DNA of 64,000 nt from Pseudomonas farris. GTDB taxonomy: Bacteria; Pseudomonadota; Gammaproteobacteria; Pseudomonadales; Pseudomonadaceae. This document shows, one piece after another, positions 9,149 to 18,898 of this stretch (within the stretch, counting starts at the first letter, position 1; each line of letters starts with the position of its first letter). The position numbers and the translations under genes were made by a program. The stretch lies in assembly GCF_019145235.1 (NCBI RefSeq), contig NZ_JAHSTV010000003.1:248001-312000 (forward strand), in the 5' to 3' direction. The notes below the pieces were generated by a model. The model saw nothing but the letters and a program-made list of their open reading frames with translations. It ran no database searches and was not told where the DNA came from.

Positions 9149-9239
9149 AATCCACAACACCAGCGTGCCAAGGCGCCAGCCCCTCTCAAAAAGTCGGGAA
9201 GCGACGGACAACGGAAATTTCCGGAGCGTCTGGTTAGTT

Positions 9240-9247
9240 AATAAAAA
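9240..9247 (+). promoter_or_regulatory. Possible Hfq/Crc (CA) motif before hutH2
   Basis: AATAAAAA fits AANAANAA, the A-rich motif bound by Hfq/Crc in Pseudomonas catabolite repression. It lies just upstream of the hutH2 Shine-Dalgarno sequence (AAGGAG, 9255-9260). A single short motif is weak evidence. Confidence 0.3.
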
Positions 9248-9266
9248 CTCTCAAAAGGAGAATGAT

Positions 9267-10799
9267 GTGACTGCGCTTAATTTGATTCCCGGCCAGCTGA
9301 GCCTTGCCCAACTGCGTGATGTTTATCAGCAACCGGTCAACATCACCCTCGACGAAAGTGCTTCGGCGCAAATCGAAGCCAGCGTTGCCTGTGTGGAACA
9401 GATCCTCGCCGAGAACCGCACCGCTTATGGCATCAACACCGGTTTCGGCCTGCTGGCCTCGACCCGCATCGCCAGTGAAGACCTGGAAAACCTCCAGCGC
9501 TCGCTGGTGCTGTCCCACGCCGCCGGTGTTGGCGAGCCGATCAGCGACGCCTTGGTGCGGCTGGTCATGGTGCTCAAGGTCAACAGCCTGAGCCGTGGTT
9601 TTTCCGGCATTCGCCGCGTGGTGATCGATGCACTGATCGCGCTAATCAATGCCGAGGTGTATCCGCACATTCCATTGAAAGGTTCGGTCGGCGCATCCGG
9701 CGATTTGGCACCATTGGCGCACATGTCGCTGGTGCTGCTGGGTGAAGGCAAGGCGCGTTACAAAGGCGAGTGGCTACCCGCCACCGAAGCGCTGAAAGTT
9801 GCTGGTCTGACTCCGCTGACCCTGGCTGCCAAAGAAGGTCTGGCGCTGCTCAACGGCACTCAGGTTTCTACCGCTTATGCATTGCGCGGTTTGTTCGAAG
9901 GCGAAGACCTGTTTGCTGGCGCCCTGGCCATTGGTGGCATGACTGTAGAAGCGGTACTGGGCTCGCGCTCGCCGTTTGATGCACGCATTCATGCGGCTCG
10001 CGGCCAGAAAGGCCAGATCGACGCCGCTGCCGCTTACCGCGATCTGCTGGGTGAGCGCAGCGAAGTGTCCGACTCGCACCAGAACTGCGAAAAGGTCCAG
10101 GACCCGTACTCCCTGCGCTGCCAGCCGCAAGTCATGGGCGCCTGCCTGACCCAGTTCCGTCAGGCCGCCGAAGTGCTCGCCATCGAAGCCAACGCCGTCT
10201 CCGACAACCCGCTGGTGTTCGCCGCTGAAGGCGACGTGATCTCCGGCGGTAACTTCCACGCCGAACCGGTGGCCATGGCTGCCGACAACATGGCCTTGGC
10301 CATCGCCGAAATCGGTTCGCTGAGCGAACGCCGCATCTCGCTGATGATGGATAAGCACATGTCACAACTGCCGCCATTCCTGGTGGCCAATGGCGGCGTG
10401 AACTCCGGCTTCATGATCGCTCAGGTGACTGCAGCAGCATTGGCCAGCGAGAACAAGGCGCTGTCTCATCCGCACTCGGTGGACAGTTTGCCGACATCGG
10501 CAAACCAGGAAGACCACGTGTCCATGGCTCCGGCGGCAGGTAAGCGTCTGTGGGAAATGGCGGAAAACACGCGTGGGGTTCTGGCAGTGGAGTGGCTGGC
10601 GGCGGCTCAGGGCCTCGACCTGCGTGAAGGTCTGAAAACCTCGGCCAAACTGGAAAAGGTCCGGGCGATTTTGCGGGCTGAAGTGCCGTTTTATGAGAAG
10701 GACCGTTTCTTTGCGCCAGACATCAATGCGGCCAGTGAGTTGTTGGCCACGCGTTGCCTGAATGAATTGGTGTCGGTGAAATTACTTCCTAGCCTGTAA
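9267..10799 (+). CDS. hutH: Histidine ammonia-lyase
   Basis: This enzyme deaminates L-histidine to urocanate, the first step of the pathway. The MIO-forming triad Ala143-Ser144-Gly145 is intact in [14 protein letters not shown]. The other family active-site residues are present: Tyr in YGINTGFG, His in SHAAGVG, Asn in LLNGTQVS, Tyr and Arg in [10 protein letters not shown], Phe in GNFHAEP and Glu in NQEDHVSM. I chose GTG at 9267 ([10 protein letters not shown], 510 residues) because AAGGAG lies six bases upstream and the length matches P. putida HutH; the frame is open further upstream to 9165, but nothing there looks coding. It is the second hutH copy in the locus (hutH2 by order) and the likely working lyase. 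Confidence 0.96.
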   Translation: MTALNLIPGQLSLAQLRDVYQQPVNITLDESASAQIEASVACVEQILAENRTAYGINTGFGLLASTRIASEDLENLQRSLVLSHAAGVGEPISDALVRLVMVLKVNSLSRGFSGIRRVVIDALIALINAEVYPHIPLKGSVGASGDLAPLAHMSLVLLGEGKARYKGEWLPATEALKVAGLTPLTLAAKEGLALLNGTQVSTAYALRGLFEGEDLFAGALAIGGMTVEAVLGSRSPFDARIHAARGQKGQIDAAAAYRDLLGERSEVSDSHQNCEKVQDPYSLRCQPQVMGACLTQFRQAAEVLAIEANAVSDNPLVFAAEGDVISGGNFHAEPVAMAADNMALAIAEIGSLSERRISLMMDKHMSQLPPFLVANGGVNSGFMIAQVTAAALASENKALSHPHSVDSLPTSANQEDHVSMAPAAGKRLWEMAENTRGVLAVEWLAAAQGLDLREGLKTSAKLEKVRAILRAEVPFYEKDRFFAPDINAASELLATRCLNELVSVKLLPSL

Positions 10800-10806
10800 G
10801 GGCCCC

Positions 10807-10870
10807 TTCGCGGGCAAGCCCGCACCCACAAGGATCTCGCTGAACCTGTGGGAGCAGGCTTGCCCGCGAT
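10807..10870. repeat. REP pair (inverted, subtype C)
   Basis: The arms at 10807-10830 (TTCGCGGGCAAGCCCGCACC...) and 10846-10870 (ending CTTGCCCGCGAT) are separated by 15 bp. Each arm has one substitution in the GGGAGCGGGC core (CGCACCC on the left, GGGAGCAGGC on the right). It lies between hutH2 and hutI. Confidence 0.9.
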
Positions 10871-10899
10871 ACGATTTTGAACATTGTGGAGACTAAGGG

Positions 10900-12105
10900 A
10901 TGAAAACTCTCTGGCAACACTGCCACGTCGCAACCATGGCGCAAGGCGTCTACTCGAGCATCGAGGATGCGGCCATCGTGACGTCAGGTGCGCACATTGA
11001 GTGGATTGGTCCGCGCGGCGAACTGCCGTCGGGCGAGTACCCGGCCGTCAATGATCTTAAAGGGGCCTGGGTGACTCCGGGCCTGATCGACTGCCACACC
11101 CACACGGTGTTCGGCGGTAACCGCAGCGGTGAATTCGAACAGCGCCTGCAAGGCGTCAGCTATGCAGAAATTGCTGCGGCCGGTGGTGGCATCGCCAGCA
11201 CCGTGCGCGCTACTCGCGCGGCGACCGAAGACGAGCTGTTCGCCAGCGCCGCCAAGCGCCTGAAGAGCCTGATGCGCGACGGCGTGACCACGGTCGAGAT
11301 GAAGTCCGGCTACGGCCTGGACCTGGCCAGCGAACGCAAGATCCTGCGGGTGATCCGCCGTCTTGGCGCCGAGCTGCCGGTCAGCGTGCGCAGCACTTGC
11401 CTTGCCGCCCATGCCTTGCCGCCGGAATACGTTGATCGCGCCGACGACTACATCGATCACATCTGCGCCGAGATGCTCCCGGCCCTGGCCGCCGAAGGGC
11501 TGGTGGATGCAGTGGACGCTTTCTGCGAGTACCTGGCGTTTTCGCCGGAACAGGTCGAACGGGTTTTCGTCGCTGCGCAGAACCTCGGCTTGCCAGTGAA
11601 GCTGCATGCCGAGCAATTGTCGTCGTTGCACGGTTCGAGCCTGGCGGCGCGTTACCACGCGTTGTCCGCCGACCATCTGGAATTCATGACCGAAGACGAC
11701 GCCATCGCCATGGCCAAGTCCGGCACGGTCGCGGTATTGCTGCCCGGCGCGTTCTACTTCCTGCGGGAAACCCAATTGCCGCCGATGGAAGCCCTGCGCA
11801 AACACGGTGTAAAAATCGCCATCGCCAGCGACCTCAACCCGGGCACTTCGCCGGCGCTGTCGTTGCGCTTGATGCTGAACATGGCCTGCACCTGTTTCCG
11901 CATGACCCCGGAAGAGGCTCTTGCTGGCGCAACGATTCATGCCGCCACCGCGCTGGGCATGGCCGAGACTCACGGTTCGCTGGAAGCCGGAAAAGTCGCA
12001 GACTTCGTCGCCTGGCAGATTGATCGACCGGCGGACCTGTCGTACTGGCTGGGCGGCGACCTGGAAAAACGCGTCGTGCGTCACGGCGTCGAAACAAGCG
12101 TTTAG
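10900..12105 (+). CDS. hutI: Imidazolonepropionase
   Basis: The 401-residue amidohydrolase opens the imidazolone ring to give N-formimino-L-glutamate, step three of the pathway. The metal-binding start [12 protein letters not shown] lies near residues 64-75, the histidine in VKLHAEQL near 232, and the metal-ligand aspartate in [11 protein letters not shown] near 311, all as in the family. The start MKTLWQHC is preceded by GGAG (10886-10889). It is followed at 11 bp by hutG, whose Shine-Dalgarno box overlaps the hutI stop codon, so the two are likely coupled. Confidence 0.97.
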   Translation: MKTLWQHCHVATMAQGVYSSIEDAAIVTSGAHIEWIGPRGELPSGEYPAVNDLKGAWVTPGLIDCHTHTVFGGNRSGEFEQRLQGVSYAEIAAAGGGIASTVRATRAATEDELFASAAKRLKSLMRDGVTTVEMKSGYGLDLASERKILRVIRRLGAELPVSVRSTCLAAHALPPEYVDRADDYIDHICAEMLPALAAEGLVDAVDAFCEYLAFSPEQVERVFVAAQNLGLPVKLHAEQLSSLHGSSLAARYHALSADHLEFMTEDDAIAMAKSGTVAVLLPGAFYFLRETQLPPMEALRKHGVKIAIASDLNPGTSPALSLRLMLNMACTCFRMTPEEALAGATIHAATALGMAETHGSLEAGKVADFVAWQIDRPADLSYWLGGDLEKRVVRHGVETSV

Positions 12106-12115
12106 GAGAGCAGTT

Positions 12116-12919
12116 GTGGATAAGGTTCTGAACTTCAAACAAGGCCGCGTGCCGCTGCTGATCAGCATGCCCCACGCCGGCCTGCGCCTGACCCCAGTGG
12201 TCGAAGCGGGATTGATTCCCGACGCGAAAAGCCTGCCGGACACCGACTGGCACATCCCCCGGCTGTACGAATTCGCCGCCGAGCTGGGCGCGAGTACCCT
12301 GGCAGCCGAGTACTCGCGGTTTGTCATCGACCTGAACCGACCGTCCGACGACAAGCCTTTATATGTCGGCGCTACCACCGGTCTGTACCCGGCCACGCTG
12401 TTCGACGGTATTCCATTGTTCCGCGAAGGGCTGGAACCATCGGCCGCAGAACGGGCGACTTATCTGGAGCACATCTGGACGCCGTACCACCGCACCTTGC
12501 AGGAAGAACTGGCGCGGCTGAAAGCCGAATACGGCTACGCGCTGCTATTCGATGCGCACTCGATCCGCTCAATCATCCCGCACCTGTTCGACGGCAAGCT
12601 ACCGGACTTCAACCTCGGCACCTTCAACGGCGCCAGTTGCGATCCACAATTGGCCAGCCAACTGGAAGCTATCTGCGCACGGCATGGCGATTACAGCCAT
12701 GTGCTGAACGGTCGCTTCAAGGGCGGGCACATTACCCGGCATTACGGTAACCCGGCCGAGAACATCCATGCCGTGCAACTGGAGTTGGGTCAGTGCACGT
12801 ACATGGAAGAGTTCGAGCCATTCCGCTATCGCCCGGACCTGGCGGCACCGACGCAAGTGGTGCTCAGGGAATTGCTGCAAGGGCTGCTGGCGTGGGGTCA
12901 ACAGCGATATCAGGCATAA
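12116..12919 (+). CDS. hutG: N-formylglutamate deformylase
   Basis: The product hydrolyses N-formyl-L-glutamate to glutamate and formate, the last step of the five-step hut pathway. It has 267 residues of the N-formylglutamate amidohydrolase family, with ISMPHAGLRLTP near the N-terminus, LLFDAHSIRS in the middle and GRFKGGHITRHYG later. I chose GTG at 12116, with AGGAG at 12104-12108 inside the end of hutI; the open frame extends upstream only as an overlap with hutI. The presence of this enzyme implies a formiminoglutamate deiminase (HutF), which is not in the window. A REP pair ends the operon. Confidence 0.95.
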   Translation: MDKVLNFKQGRVPLLISMPHAGLRLTPVVEAGLIPDAKSLPDTDWHIPRLYEFAAELGASTLAAEYSRFVIDLNRPSDDKPLYVGATTGLYPATLFDGIPLFREGLEPSAAERATYLEHIWTPYHRTLQEELARLKAEYGYALLFDAHSIRSIIPHLFDGKLPDFNLGTFNGASCDPQLASQLEAICARHGDYSHVLNGRFKGGHITRHYGNPAENIHAVQLELGQCTYMEEFEPFRYRPDLAAPTQVVLRELLQGLLAWGQQRYQA

Positions 12920-12927
12920 CCATTCAC

Positions 12928-13018
12928 CTGTGGGAGCGGGCTTGCTCGCGAAGAGGGAATGTCAGTCGACATCTATGTTGCCTGGTACACCGCCTTCGCG
13001 AGCAAGCCCGCTCCCACA
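12928..13018. repeat. REP pair (inverted, subtype T)
   Basis: The arms at 12928-12952 (ending CTTGCTCGCGAA) and 12995-13018 (TTCGCGAGCAAG...CCCACA) flank a 42 bp spacer. It marks the 3' end of the hut operon. Confidence 0.92.
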
Positions 13019-13196
13019 TGGATTGCGATTAACCCCTTCGCCACAGGTCGCCTCGATACCTGACTGGAACTGTCGCCACTGTGCAAATCTCGGTCGCTAC
13101 AGTTCGCTTTTACCCTCTCGACGCTGCGTAATGTTCTGGGCACGGTGCATGAAGACACCGGGCCCATAATAATCTGCTGCCGAGCGAGCCTTCCCG

Positions 13197-14144
13197 ATGA
13201 AACGACTGTTCAACCGCTGTCTGTTAATCCTCACCGGCACTGCTCTTCTGAGCACCAGCGTTTTCGCCAACGACCCCGCTTCCTGCAAGACCGTACGCAT
13301 GGGCGTGGTCAACTGGACCGATGTGATCGCCACCAGCGGCATGGCTGACGTATTGCTCAACGGCCTCGGCTACGAAAGCAAGCAAACCAGCGCCGTGCAG
13401 CAAATCATCTTCGCCGGCATCCGCGACAAACGCCTCGATATCTTCCTCGGTTACTGGAAACCAGCGATGGACAAAAACATCGCGCCGTTCGTGGCCGCCA
13501 ATCAAGTGAAGGTCATGGACAAACCGAGCCTCTCGGATGCCCAGGCGACCCTTGCCGTGCCTGACTACGTTGCGGCGGCGGGGCTGAAAACCTTCGCCGA
13601 CATCGCCAGATTCAAGGATCAACTCGGCGGCAAGATCTACGGCATCGAGCCGGGCAGCGGCGCCAACACCACGATCAAAACCATGATCGAGACCAACCGC
13701 TTTGGCTTGAAGGACTTCAAACTGATCGAATCCGGTGAGGCCGGGATGCTGGCCGCCGTGCAGCGGGCGGTCAATCGCAAGGAGTTCGTGGTGTTCGTCG
13801 GCTGGACCCCGCATCCGATGAACATCAACATGAACATCGCCTACCTGACCGGCAGCGAAGACGTCTACGGGCCGAACGAAGGCGCGGCGACCGTTTCCAC
13901 CGTGACCGCGCCGGACTATGCCGAACGCTGCCCGAACGTGAACCGCCTGTTGGAAAACCTGACTTTTACCGCCGCTCAGGAAAGCCAGTTGATGGTGCCG
14001 ATCATGGAGCGCAAGACGCCGCAGGAGGTCGCCAGGCAATGGCTGCGTGATCATCCCGAAGATCTTCAACGATGGCTGGCAGGTGTCAGCAGTTTTGATG
14101 GCAAGGAGGGTGTGGCAACCGTTCAGGCCAGTTTGAAAAACTGA
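13197..14144 (+). CDS. Orphan ABC transporter binding protein, glycine betaine/choline type
   Basis: The 315-residue protein has a signal peptide ending SVFA (cleavage near residue 24) and an OpuAC/ChoX-like fold. Aromatic residues typical of a quaternary-amine cage are visible (GVVNWTDV, FLGYWKPAMD, VFVGWTPHPMN). No permease or ATPase gene lies beside it. Pseudomonas species carry several such orphan receptors (CbcX, BetX and CaiX types) that share the CbcWV core, and this gene may be one of them; the ligand cannot be told from sequence. It is transcribed after hutG but separated by a REP pair and about 180 bp, so it is probably not part of the hut operon. Confidence 0.8.
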   Translation: MKRLFNRCLLILTGTALLSTSVFANDPASCKTVRMGVVNWTDVIATSGMADVLLNGLGYESKQTSAVQQIIFAGIRDKRLDIFLGYWKPAMDKNIAPFVAANQVKVMDKPSLSDAQATLAVPDYVAAAGLKTFADIARFKDQLGGKIYGIEPGSGANTTIKTMIETNRFGLKDFKLIESGEAGMLAAVQRAVNRKEFVVFVGWTPHPMNINMNIAYLTGSEDVYGPNEGAATVSTVTAPDYAERCPNVNRLLENLTFTAAQESQLMVPIMERKTPQEVARQWLRDHPEDLQRWLAGVSSFDGKEGVATVQASLKN

Positions 14145-14185
14145 CTGGTCGAACGGGATCACTGTGGCGAGGGGGAGCGCAGAAC

Positions 14186-14278
14186 CTGTGGGAGCGTGGC
14201 TTGCCCGCGAAGAACGATGACGCGTAATACCTGAAAAACCGCGGCGCATTCTTCGCGGGCAAGCCACGCTCCCACAGG
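14186..14278. repeat. REP pair (inverted, subtype C)
   Basis: The arms CTGTGGGAGCGTGGCTTGCC (from 14186) and TTCGCGGGCAAGCCACGCTC (ending CCCACA at 14278) are inverted copies. Both arms share the same insertion-like change GAGCGTGGC instead of GAGCGGGC, so the pair has changed in concert. Confidence 0.92.
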
Positions 14279-14330
14279 ATTTGCGTCGTTCAAATTTTTT
14301 GACTTCCTCTATTTGGCTGGCTGCAGGCTC

Positions 14331-15251
14331 ATGGCTCCTTATCCACTCTCTGAACACATGGCGGCTTTCGTCGAGAAAACCCTCAGCTTCAACAGCACCG
14401 ACAGCAGCCTCACCGGTTTGCGTCAGGTCTACAGCGAGATGTGCCGGGCGTTTACCCCGCCATGCCCCGCAGGACTTGAGGTGGTCGACTTTCAATTGGC
14501 AGGCGTAGCCGTACGCTCCTGGCAACCGCCGGTCACGCCGCCGACCAACGGTTAGCCGTGCATTGTGTATCTGCACGGTGGCGGTTGGGTGGTGGGGGAT
14601 CTGGATTCCCACGCCTTCATCTGCGCCGAACTGGCGTCGGTGCTCGGGGTGATGGTGATCGCCGTCGATTATCGGCTGGCACCGGAGCATCCGTTCCCGG
14701 CGGCGTTCGATGACTGCCTGAGTATCTGGCGCGCGCTGCACGCGGGACCGTTTCAGCTCGACCCTGTGCGCACCCTGGTGGCGGGCGACAGCGCTGGCGG
14801 CAATCTCGCCGCTGCGTTGTGCCTCGCGTTGCGCGATGCCGGTGAGCCAATGCCATGCGCACAAGTTCTGATCTATCCGGGACTGGGCGGCGACCACCGA
14901 TTGCCGTCGCGCAACGAATGCGCCGATGCGCCATTGCTCAGCAGCAGCGATCTGGATTGTTATCACGCGTTGTATTTAGGCGGACCCCGCCAACCGGGTG
15001 CCTATGCGATGCCCTTGCTCGCCGACGATTTCAGCGGTCTGCCACCGGCATTGATCGCCGTGGCGCAGTTCGACCCGCTGCGCGATGACGGCGTGCTTTA
15101 CGCTGAGCGACTCAACGCCGCAGGCGTAAGCGCAACGCTTTATTACGGGGAGGGGCTGGTTCACGGCTGTTTGCGGGCGCGGGGGCAGGTCGCCGAGGTC
15201 GACCGACTCTATGAAACCCTGCTCGGCTATTTGGCTGAGAAAACGGGCTGA
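14331..15251 (+). pseudogene. Alpha/beta hydrolase (HSL-type esterase) split by an in-frame amber codon
   Basis: One continuous frame from ATG 14331 to the TGA at 15249-15251 encodes a 306-codon hydrolase, interrupted by a TAG at 14553-14555. The part before it (74 residues, MAPYPLSEHM) is the family's cap helix region. The part after it carries all catalytic motifs: oxyanion motif YLHGGGWVVGD, nucleophile elbow AGDSAGGNLAA, acid in QFDPLRDDG and histidine in GLVHGCLR. The total length matches hormone-sensitive-lipase-type esterases, so a single stop disables an otherwise intact gene. A restart at the GTG at 14565 (reading MYLHGGGW) would lack the cap. A sequencing error or a suppressed amber are the alternatives. 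Confidence 0.82.
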
Positions 15252-15366
15252 CAAACTCTGACGCGCCAAGGGGCATGCTCATTGAAGTAATTCGGGTTTA
15301 TGATGCCGGACGGCAGAATAATAGAAGTCCCCCCAGGGATGACCTCGACCCCTTACGGAGCGCGCA

Positions 15367-16338
15367 ATGCAGACTTTGTACCCGCAGATCAAACCCCACG
15401 CCCGGCACGATCTGGCTGTCGATAAAACCCACACGCTGTATGTCGACGAAAGCGGTTCGCCGGAAGGTTTGCCGGTGGTGTTCATCCACGGCGGCCCTGG
15501 CGCCGGATGTGATGCCCAGAGCCGCCGGTATTTCGATCCGAACCTGTATCGCATTGTCACCTTCGACCAGCGTGGTTGCGGTCGCTCCACGCCCCACGCC
15601 AGCCTGGAAAACAACACCACTTGGGATCTGGTCGCCGACCTTGAGCGCATTCGCAAACACCTGGGCATCGACAAGTGGGTGCTGTTCGGCGGCTCCTGGG
15701 GTTCGACCCTGGCCCTGGCCTACGCGCAAACCCATCCGGAGCGCGTACACGGTTTGATTCTGCGCGGGATTTTTCTCTGCCGTCCCCAGGAAATCGAGTG
15801 GTTCTACCAGTGTGGCGCCAGTCGCCTGTTTCCCGATTACTGGCAGGACTACATCGCGCCGATCCCGCAGGACGAACGCCACGACTTGCTCTCGGCGTTC
15901 CACAAACGCCTGGTGGGCAACGATCAGATTGCCCAGATGCACGCGGCCAAGGCCTGGTCCATGTGGGAAGGCCGCACCGCCACCCTGCGGCCGAATCCGC
16001 TGGTGGTCGACCGCTTCTCCGAGCCTCAGCGTGCGTTGTCCATCGCCCGTATCGAGTGTCACTACTTCACCAACAATGCTTTCCTCGAGCCGAACCAACT
16101 GATTCGTGACATGGCCAAGATCGCCCACCTGCCTGGCGTTATCGTCCATGGTCGTTACGACGTGATCTGTCCGTTGGACAACGCCTGGGAATTGCATCAG
16201 GCCTGGCCGAACAGCGAATTGCAGGTGATTCGCGACGCCGGTCATGCAGCGTCCGAATCGGGTATCACCGATGCCTTGGTACGCGCCGCTGATCTGATGG
16301 CCCGCCGTATGCTCAACCTGTCGCCTGACGAAGCATGA
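15367..16338 (+). CDS. pip: Proline iminopeptidase
   Basis: The 323-residue alpha/beta hydrolase (peptidase family S33) releases N-terminal proline from peptides in the cytoplasm. The oxyanion motif [10 protein letters not shown] is near residue 42, the nucleophile is Ser110 in [10 protein letters not shown], the acid lies in GRYDVICP, and the histidine in DAGHAASE. The length fits the family (about 310-325). The stop overlaps the start of dtd by 4 bp (ATGA), so the two are co-translated. Confidence 0.94.
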   Translation: MQTLYPQIKPHARHDLAVDKTHTLYVDESGSPEGLPVVFIHGGPGAGCDAQSRRYFDPNLYRIVTFDQRGCGRSTPHASLENNTTWDLVADLERIRKHLGIDKWVLFGGSWGSTLALAYAQTHPERVHGLILRGIFLCRPQEIEWFYQCGASRLFPDYWQDYIAPIPQDERHDLLSAFHKRLVGNDQIAQMHAAKAWSMWEGRTATLRPNPLVVDRFSEPQRALSIARIECHYFTNNAFLEPNQLIRDMAKIAHLPGVIVHGRYDVICPLDNAWELHQAWPNSELQVIRDAGHAASESGITDALVRAADLMARRMLNLSPDEA

Positions 16339-16772
16339 AGGGCCTGCTGCAACGCGTGCGTGGCGCGCGAGTCGAGGTTGCGGGAGAGGTGGTTGGCGCG
16401 ATAGATCAGGGGTTGCTGGTGCTGGTGGCGGTCGAGCCCGACGATACTCCGGCCAGTGCCGACAAACTTCTGCATAAACTGCTTAACTATCGAGTATTCA
16501 GTGACGCCGAGGGCAAGATGAATCTGTCCCTGGCGGACGTAGGCGGTGGGTTGCTGCTGGTCTCGCAGTTCACCCTGGCCGCCGACACCAAAAACGGGTT
16601 GCGCCCCAGTTTTTCGACTGCGGCTCCTCCTGCTTTGGGCGAGGAGCTGTTCGACTATCTATTGGGTAAAGCGAAACAGGTGCATGGCACTGTGGCATCA
16701 GGTAGATTCGGCGCGGATATGCAGGTGCATCTGGTCAATGATGGCCCGGTAACCTTCCTGTTACAGACGTGA
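16335..16772 (+). CDS. dtd: D-aminoacyl-tRNA deacylase
   Basis: The 145-residue enzyme hydrolyses D-aminoacyl-tRNA, such as D-Tyr-tRNA, and so removes mischarged tRNA. Family motifs are present: the start [26 protein letters not shown] near residue 75 and the C-terminal NDGPVTFLL containing the Gly-Pro pair that enforces chirality. The length equals the bacterial norm. The start overlaps pip by 4 bp; this pip-dtd pairing is common in Pseudomonas. Confidence 0.95.
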   Translation: MKGLLQRVRGARVEVAGEVVGAIDQGLLVLVAVEPDDTPASADKLLHKLLNYRVFSDAEGKMNLSLADVGGGLLLVSQFTLAADTKNGLRPSFSTAAPPALGEELFDYLLGKAKQVHGTVASGRFGADMQVHLVNDGPVTFLLQT

Positions 16773-17092
16773 AAGCGCTTGAAATATCTTTTTAGGTGCA
16801 TTTCGACTGTAAACAGAGGCTTTTCCCGATAAATACTTGGTTCCCCCTGATGCGTTGTAACGCGGCCTGCTAGATAATCGCGCGCTACGGGGATCGGCGT
16901 TCGTTGGTCCGTTTTGACTTAGGTAGAGACTTGTCCGAGGCCTGTTGGGGAATCATTTTGCCCCATAGGAGTCGGAACAATGCTCGCCAACTTGGCAAGA
17001 GTCGTTCGCAGGGTCGGTTTTTTCCACCGCACACCGTGCTGGCACTTTAACTGGCCGTTGGTTTTTTGATCTGTTTTCGGCGAGGGTTGCTC
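16773..17092 (+). other. Leader region before opgG
   Basis: This 320 bp gap separates dtd from opgG. I see no clear -35/-10 pair: the best -10-like match is GATAAT near 16873, but its spacing from TTGTAA is too short. The second half contains the small ORF listed at 16980-17069. No REP element is present, unlike most gaps in this window. Confidence 0.5.
16980..17069 (+). CDS. Possible 29-residue leader peptide upstream of opgG
   Basis: An ATG at 16980 is preceded by AGGAG at 16967-16971 with eight bases between, a better ribosome site than most genes here have. The frame runs 29 codons to TGA at 17067-17069 and reads [20 protein letters not shown] then WHFNWPLVF. It is basic in the middle and aromatic at the end. 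It stops 23 bases before the opgG GTG. I do not recognise it. It could be a translated leader controlling opgG, or chance. Confidence 0.4.
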   Translation: MLANLARVVRRVGFFHRTPCWHFNWPLVF

Positions 17093-18898
17093 GTGATTGT
17101 TAGTCCCTGTAATGCACCAAAATTGTCTGCCAAACGGTTTCGAAGCGCTCTGGTAGCAGGCTCTGCACTGCTCTGCCTGTTCAGCGCCGGCCAACTTTGG
17201 GCATTCAATCTGGATGACGTATCGGTCAAGGCAAAAGAGCTGGCCGGGCAAAAATACGAAGCCCCGCGCAGTAACCTGCCGAATGAATTTCGCGAGATGA
17301 AATTCGCTGACTATCAAAAAATTCGGTTCCTCACGGAAAAAGCCGAATGGGCGAACCAGAAAACCCCATTCAAGCTATCGTTCTATCATCAGGGTATGCA
17401 CTTCGATACGCCGGTGAAAATCAACGAAATCACGGCCAACACCGTCGAAGAGATCAAATACGACCCAAGTCGTTTCGATTTCGGCGACGTGAAGTTCGAT
17501 CCTAAAGCCACCGAACAGCTGGGTTATGCCGGTTTCCGTGTGCTGTACCCGATCAACAAGGCCGACAAGCAAGACGAAATCATGACGATGCTTGGCGCGA
17601 GTTATTTCCGCGTCATCGGCAAGGGGCAAACCTACGGTCTGTCCGCTCGCGGCATGGCCATTGATACCGCGTTGCCATCCGGCGAAGAGTTCCCGCGCTT
17701 CACCGAGTTCTGGATTCAACAGCCGAAACCGGGTGACAAGCACCTGGTGATCTTCGCCCTGCTGGATTCGCCGCGTGCCACCGGTGCCTATCGCCTGACC
17801 CTGCGTCCGGGCAGCGACACGGTCGTCGACGTCAAGGCCAGGATGTTCCTGCGTGACAAGGTCGCCAAACTCGGCGTTGCGCCGCTCACCAGCATGTTCC
17901 TGTTCGGCGCCAACCAGCCGTCGAAAGTGCTGAACTACCGTCGCGAACTGCACGATTCCAGCGGCCTGTCGATTCATGCTGGTAACGGCGAATGGATCTG
18001 GCGTCCACTGAACAATCCGAAACACCTGTCCGTGAGTAACTTCTCGATCGAGAACCCGCGCGGTTTCGGCTTGCTGCAACGTGGCCGTGACTTCAGTCAC
18101 TACGAAGACCTCGATGACCGCTACGACAAGCGCCCAAGTGCCTGGATCGAACCGAAAGGCGATTGGGGCAAAGGCTCCGTCGATCTGGTAGAGATTCCTA
18201 CGGCTGACGAAACCAACGACAATATTGTCGCTTTCTGGAGCCCGGAAAAACTGCCTGAGCCTGGCCAGTCCCTGGACGTTGCATACCGCATGCACTGGAC
18301 CATCGACGAAGCCTCCCTGCATTCGCCGGACAGCGCCTGGGTTCAACAGACCCTGCGTTCCACGGGTGACGTCAAGCAGTCGAACCTGATTCGTCAGCCG
18401 GACGGCAGCGTGGCCTATCTGGTGGATTTCGAAGGCCCGTCCCTGCAAGTCCTGCCGGAAGATGCTGAAGTACGCAGCCAGGTGAGTGTTGGCGACAACG
18501 CAGAACTGGTCGAGAACAGCGTCCGTTACAACCCTGAAACCAAGGGCTGGCGCCTGACATTGCGGATGAAGATCAAGGATCCAAGCAAAGCCACCGAAAT
18601 GCGCGCAGCGCTGGTCAAGAACATCTCGCCTGCCGAGGCGCTCAAGACCGCGGCGCCAGCGTCCAGTTCTTCCGTTGCCAAGGCCGACAAGATCGCCGCC
18701 CGACAGCAAGAGAAGAAGGACAAGGAAGCCAAGCAGACTGAAGCGCAAGCCCAGCAAGTCAAGGACACCAAGGACAAGGACAACAAAGACGCCAAGCAGC
18801 CTGTTGCTGCTGAAGCGGCCCCAGCCACAACGGAATCGGCACCGACTGAACAAGTCCTGACCGAGACCTGGAGCTATCAGTTGCCCGCCGATGAGTAA
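17093..18898 (+). CDS. opgG: Periplasmic glucan biosynthesis protein
   Basis: OpgG (MdoG) acts in the periplasm in making osmoregulated beta-glucans, probably adding branches to the chain made by OpgH. The start GTG at 17093 has GAGGG eight bases upstream and gives a signal peptide ending near QLWA (residue 37). The mature domain starts [15 protein letters not shown] and shows family blocks such as [10 protein letters not shown] and [10 protein letters not shown]. The protein has 601 residues, longer than E. coli MdoG (about 511). The excess is largely a Lys/Ala/Gln-rich stretch (about residues 520-585, with [17 protein letters not shown]) placed just before the C-terminal [12 protein letters not shown]. 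The last 8 bp overlap opgH. Confidence 0.93.
   Translation: MIVSPCNAPKLSAKRFRSALVAGSALLCLFSAGQLWAFNLDDVSVKAKELAGQKYEAPRSNLPNEFREMKFADYQKIRFLTEKAEWANQKTPFKLSFYHQGMHFDTPVKINEITANTVEEIKYDPSRFDFGDVKFDPKATEQLGYAGFRVLYPINKADKQDEIMTMLGASYFRVIGKGQTYGLSARGMAIDTALPSGEEFPRFTEFWIQQPKPGDKHLVIFALLDSPRATGAYRLTLRPGSDTVVDVKARMFLRDKVAKLGVAPLTSMFLFGANQPSKVLNYRRELHDSSGLSIHAGNGEWIWRPLNNPKHLSVSNFSIENPRGFGLLQRGRDFSHYEDLDDRYDKRPSAWIEPKGDWGKGSVDLVEIPTADETNDNIVAFWSPEKLPEPGQSLDVAYRMHWTIDEASLHSPDSAWVQQTLRSTGDVKQSNLIRQPDGSVAYLVDFEGPSLQVLPEDAEVRSQVSVGDNAELVENSVRYNPETKGWRLTLRMKIKDPSKATEMRAALVKNISPAEALKTAAPASSSSVAKADKIAARQQEKKDKEAKQTEAQAQQVKDTKDKDNKDAKQPVAAEAAPATTESAPTEQVLTETWSYQLPADE

Noticed and set aside
9165..9266. N-terminal extension of HutH2 from 9165
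   Set aside because: AAGGAG six bases before GTG 9267 and the 510-residue family length fit the later start; the extension has no homology to lyases.
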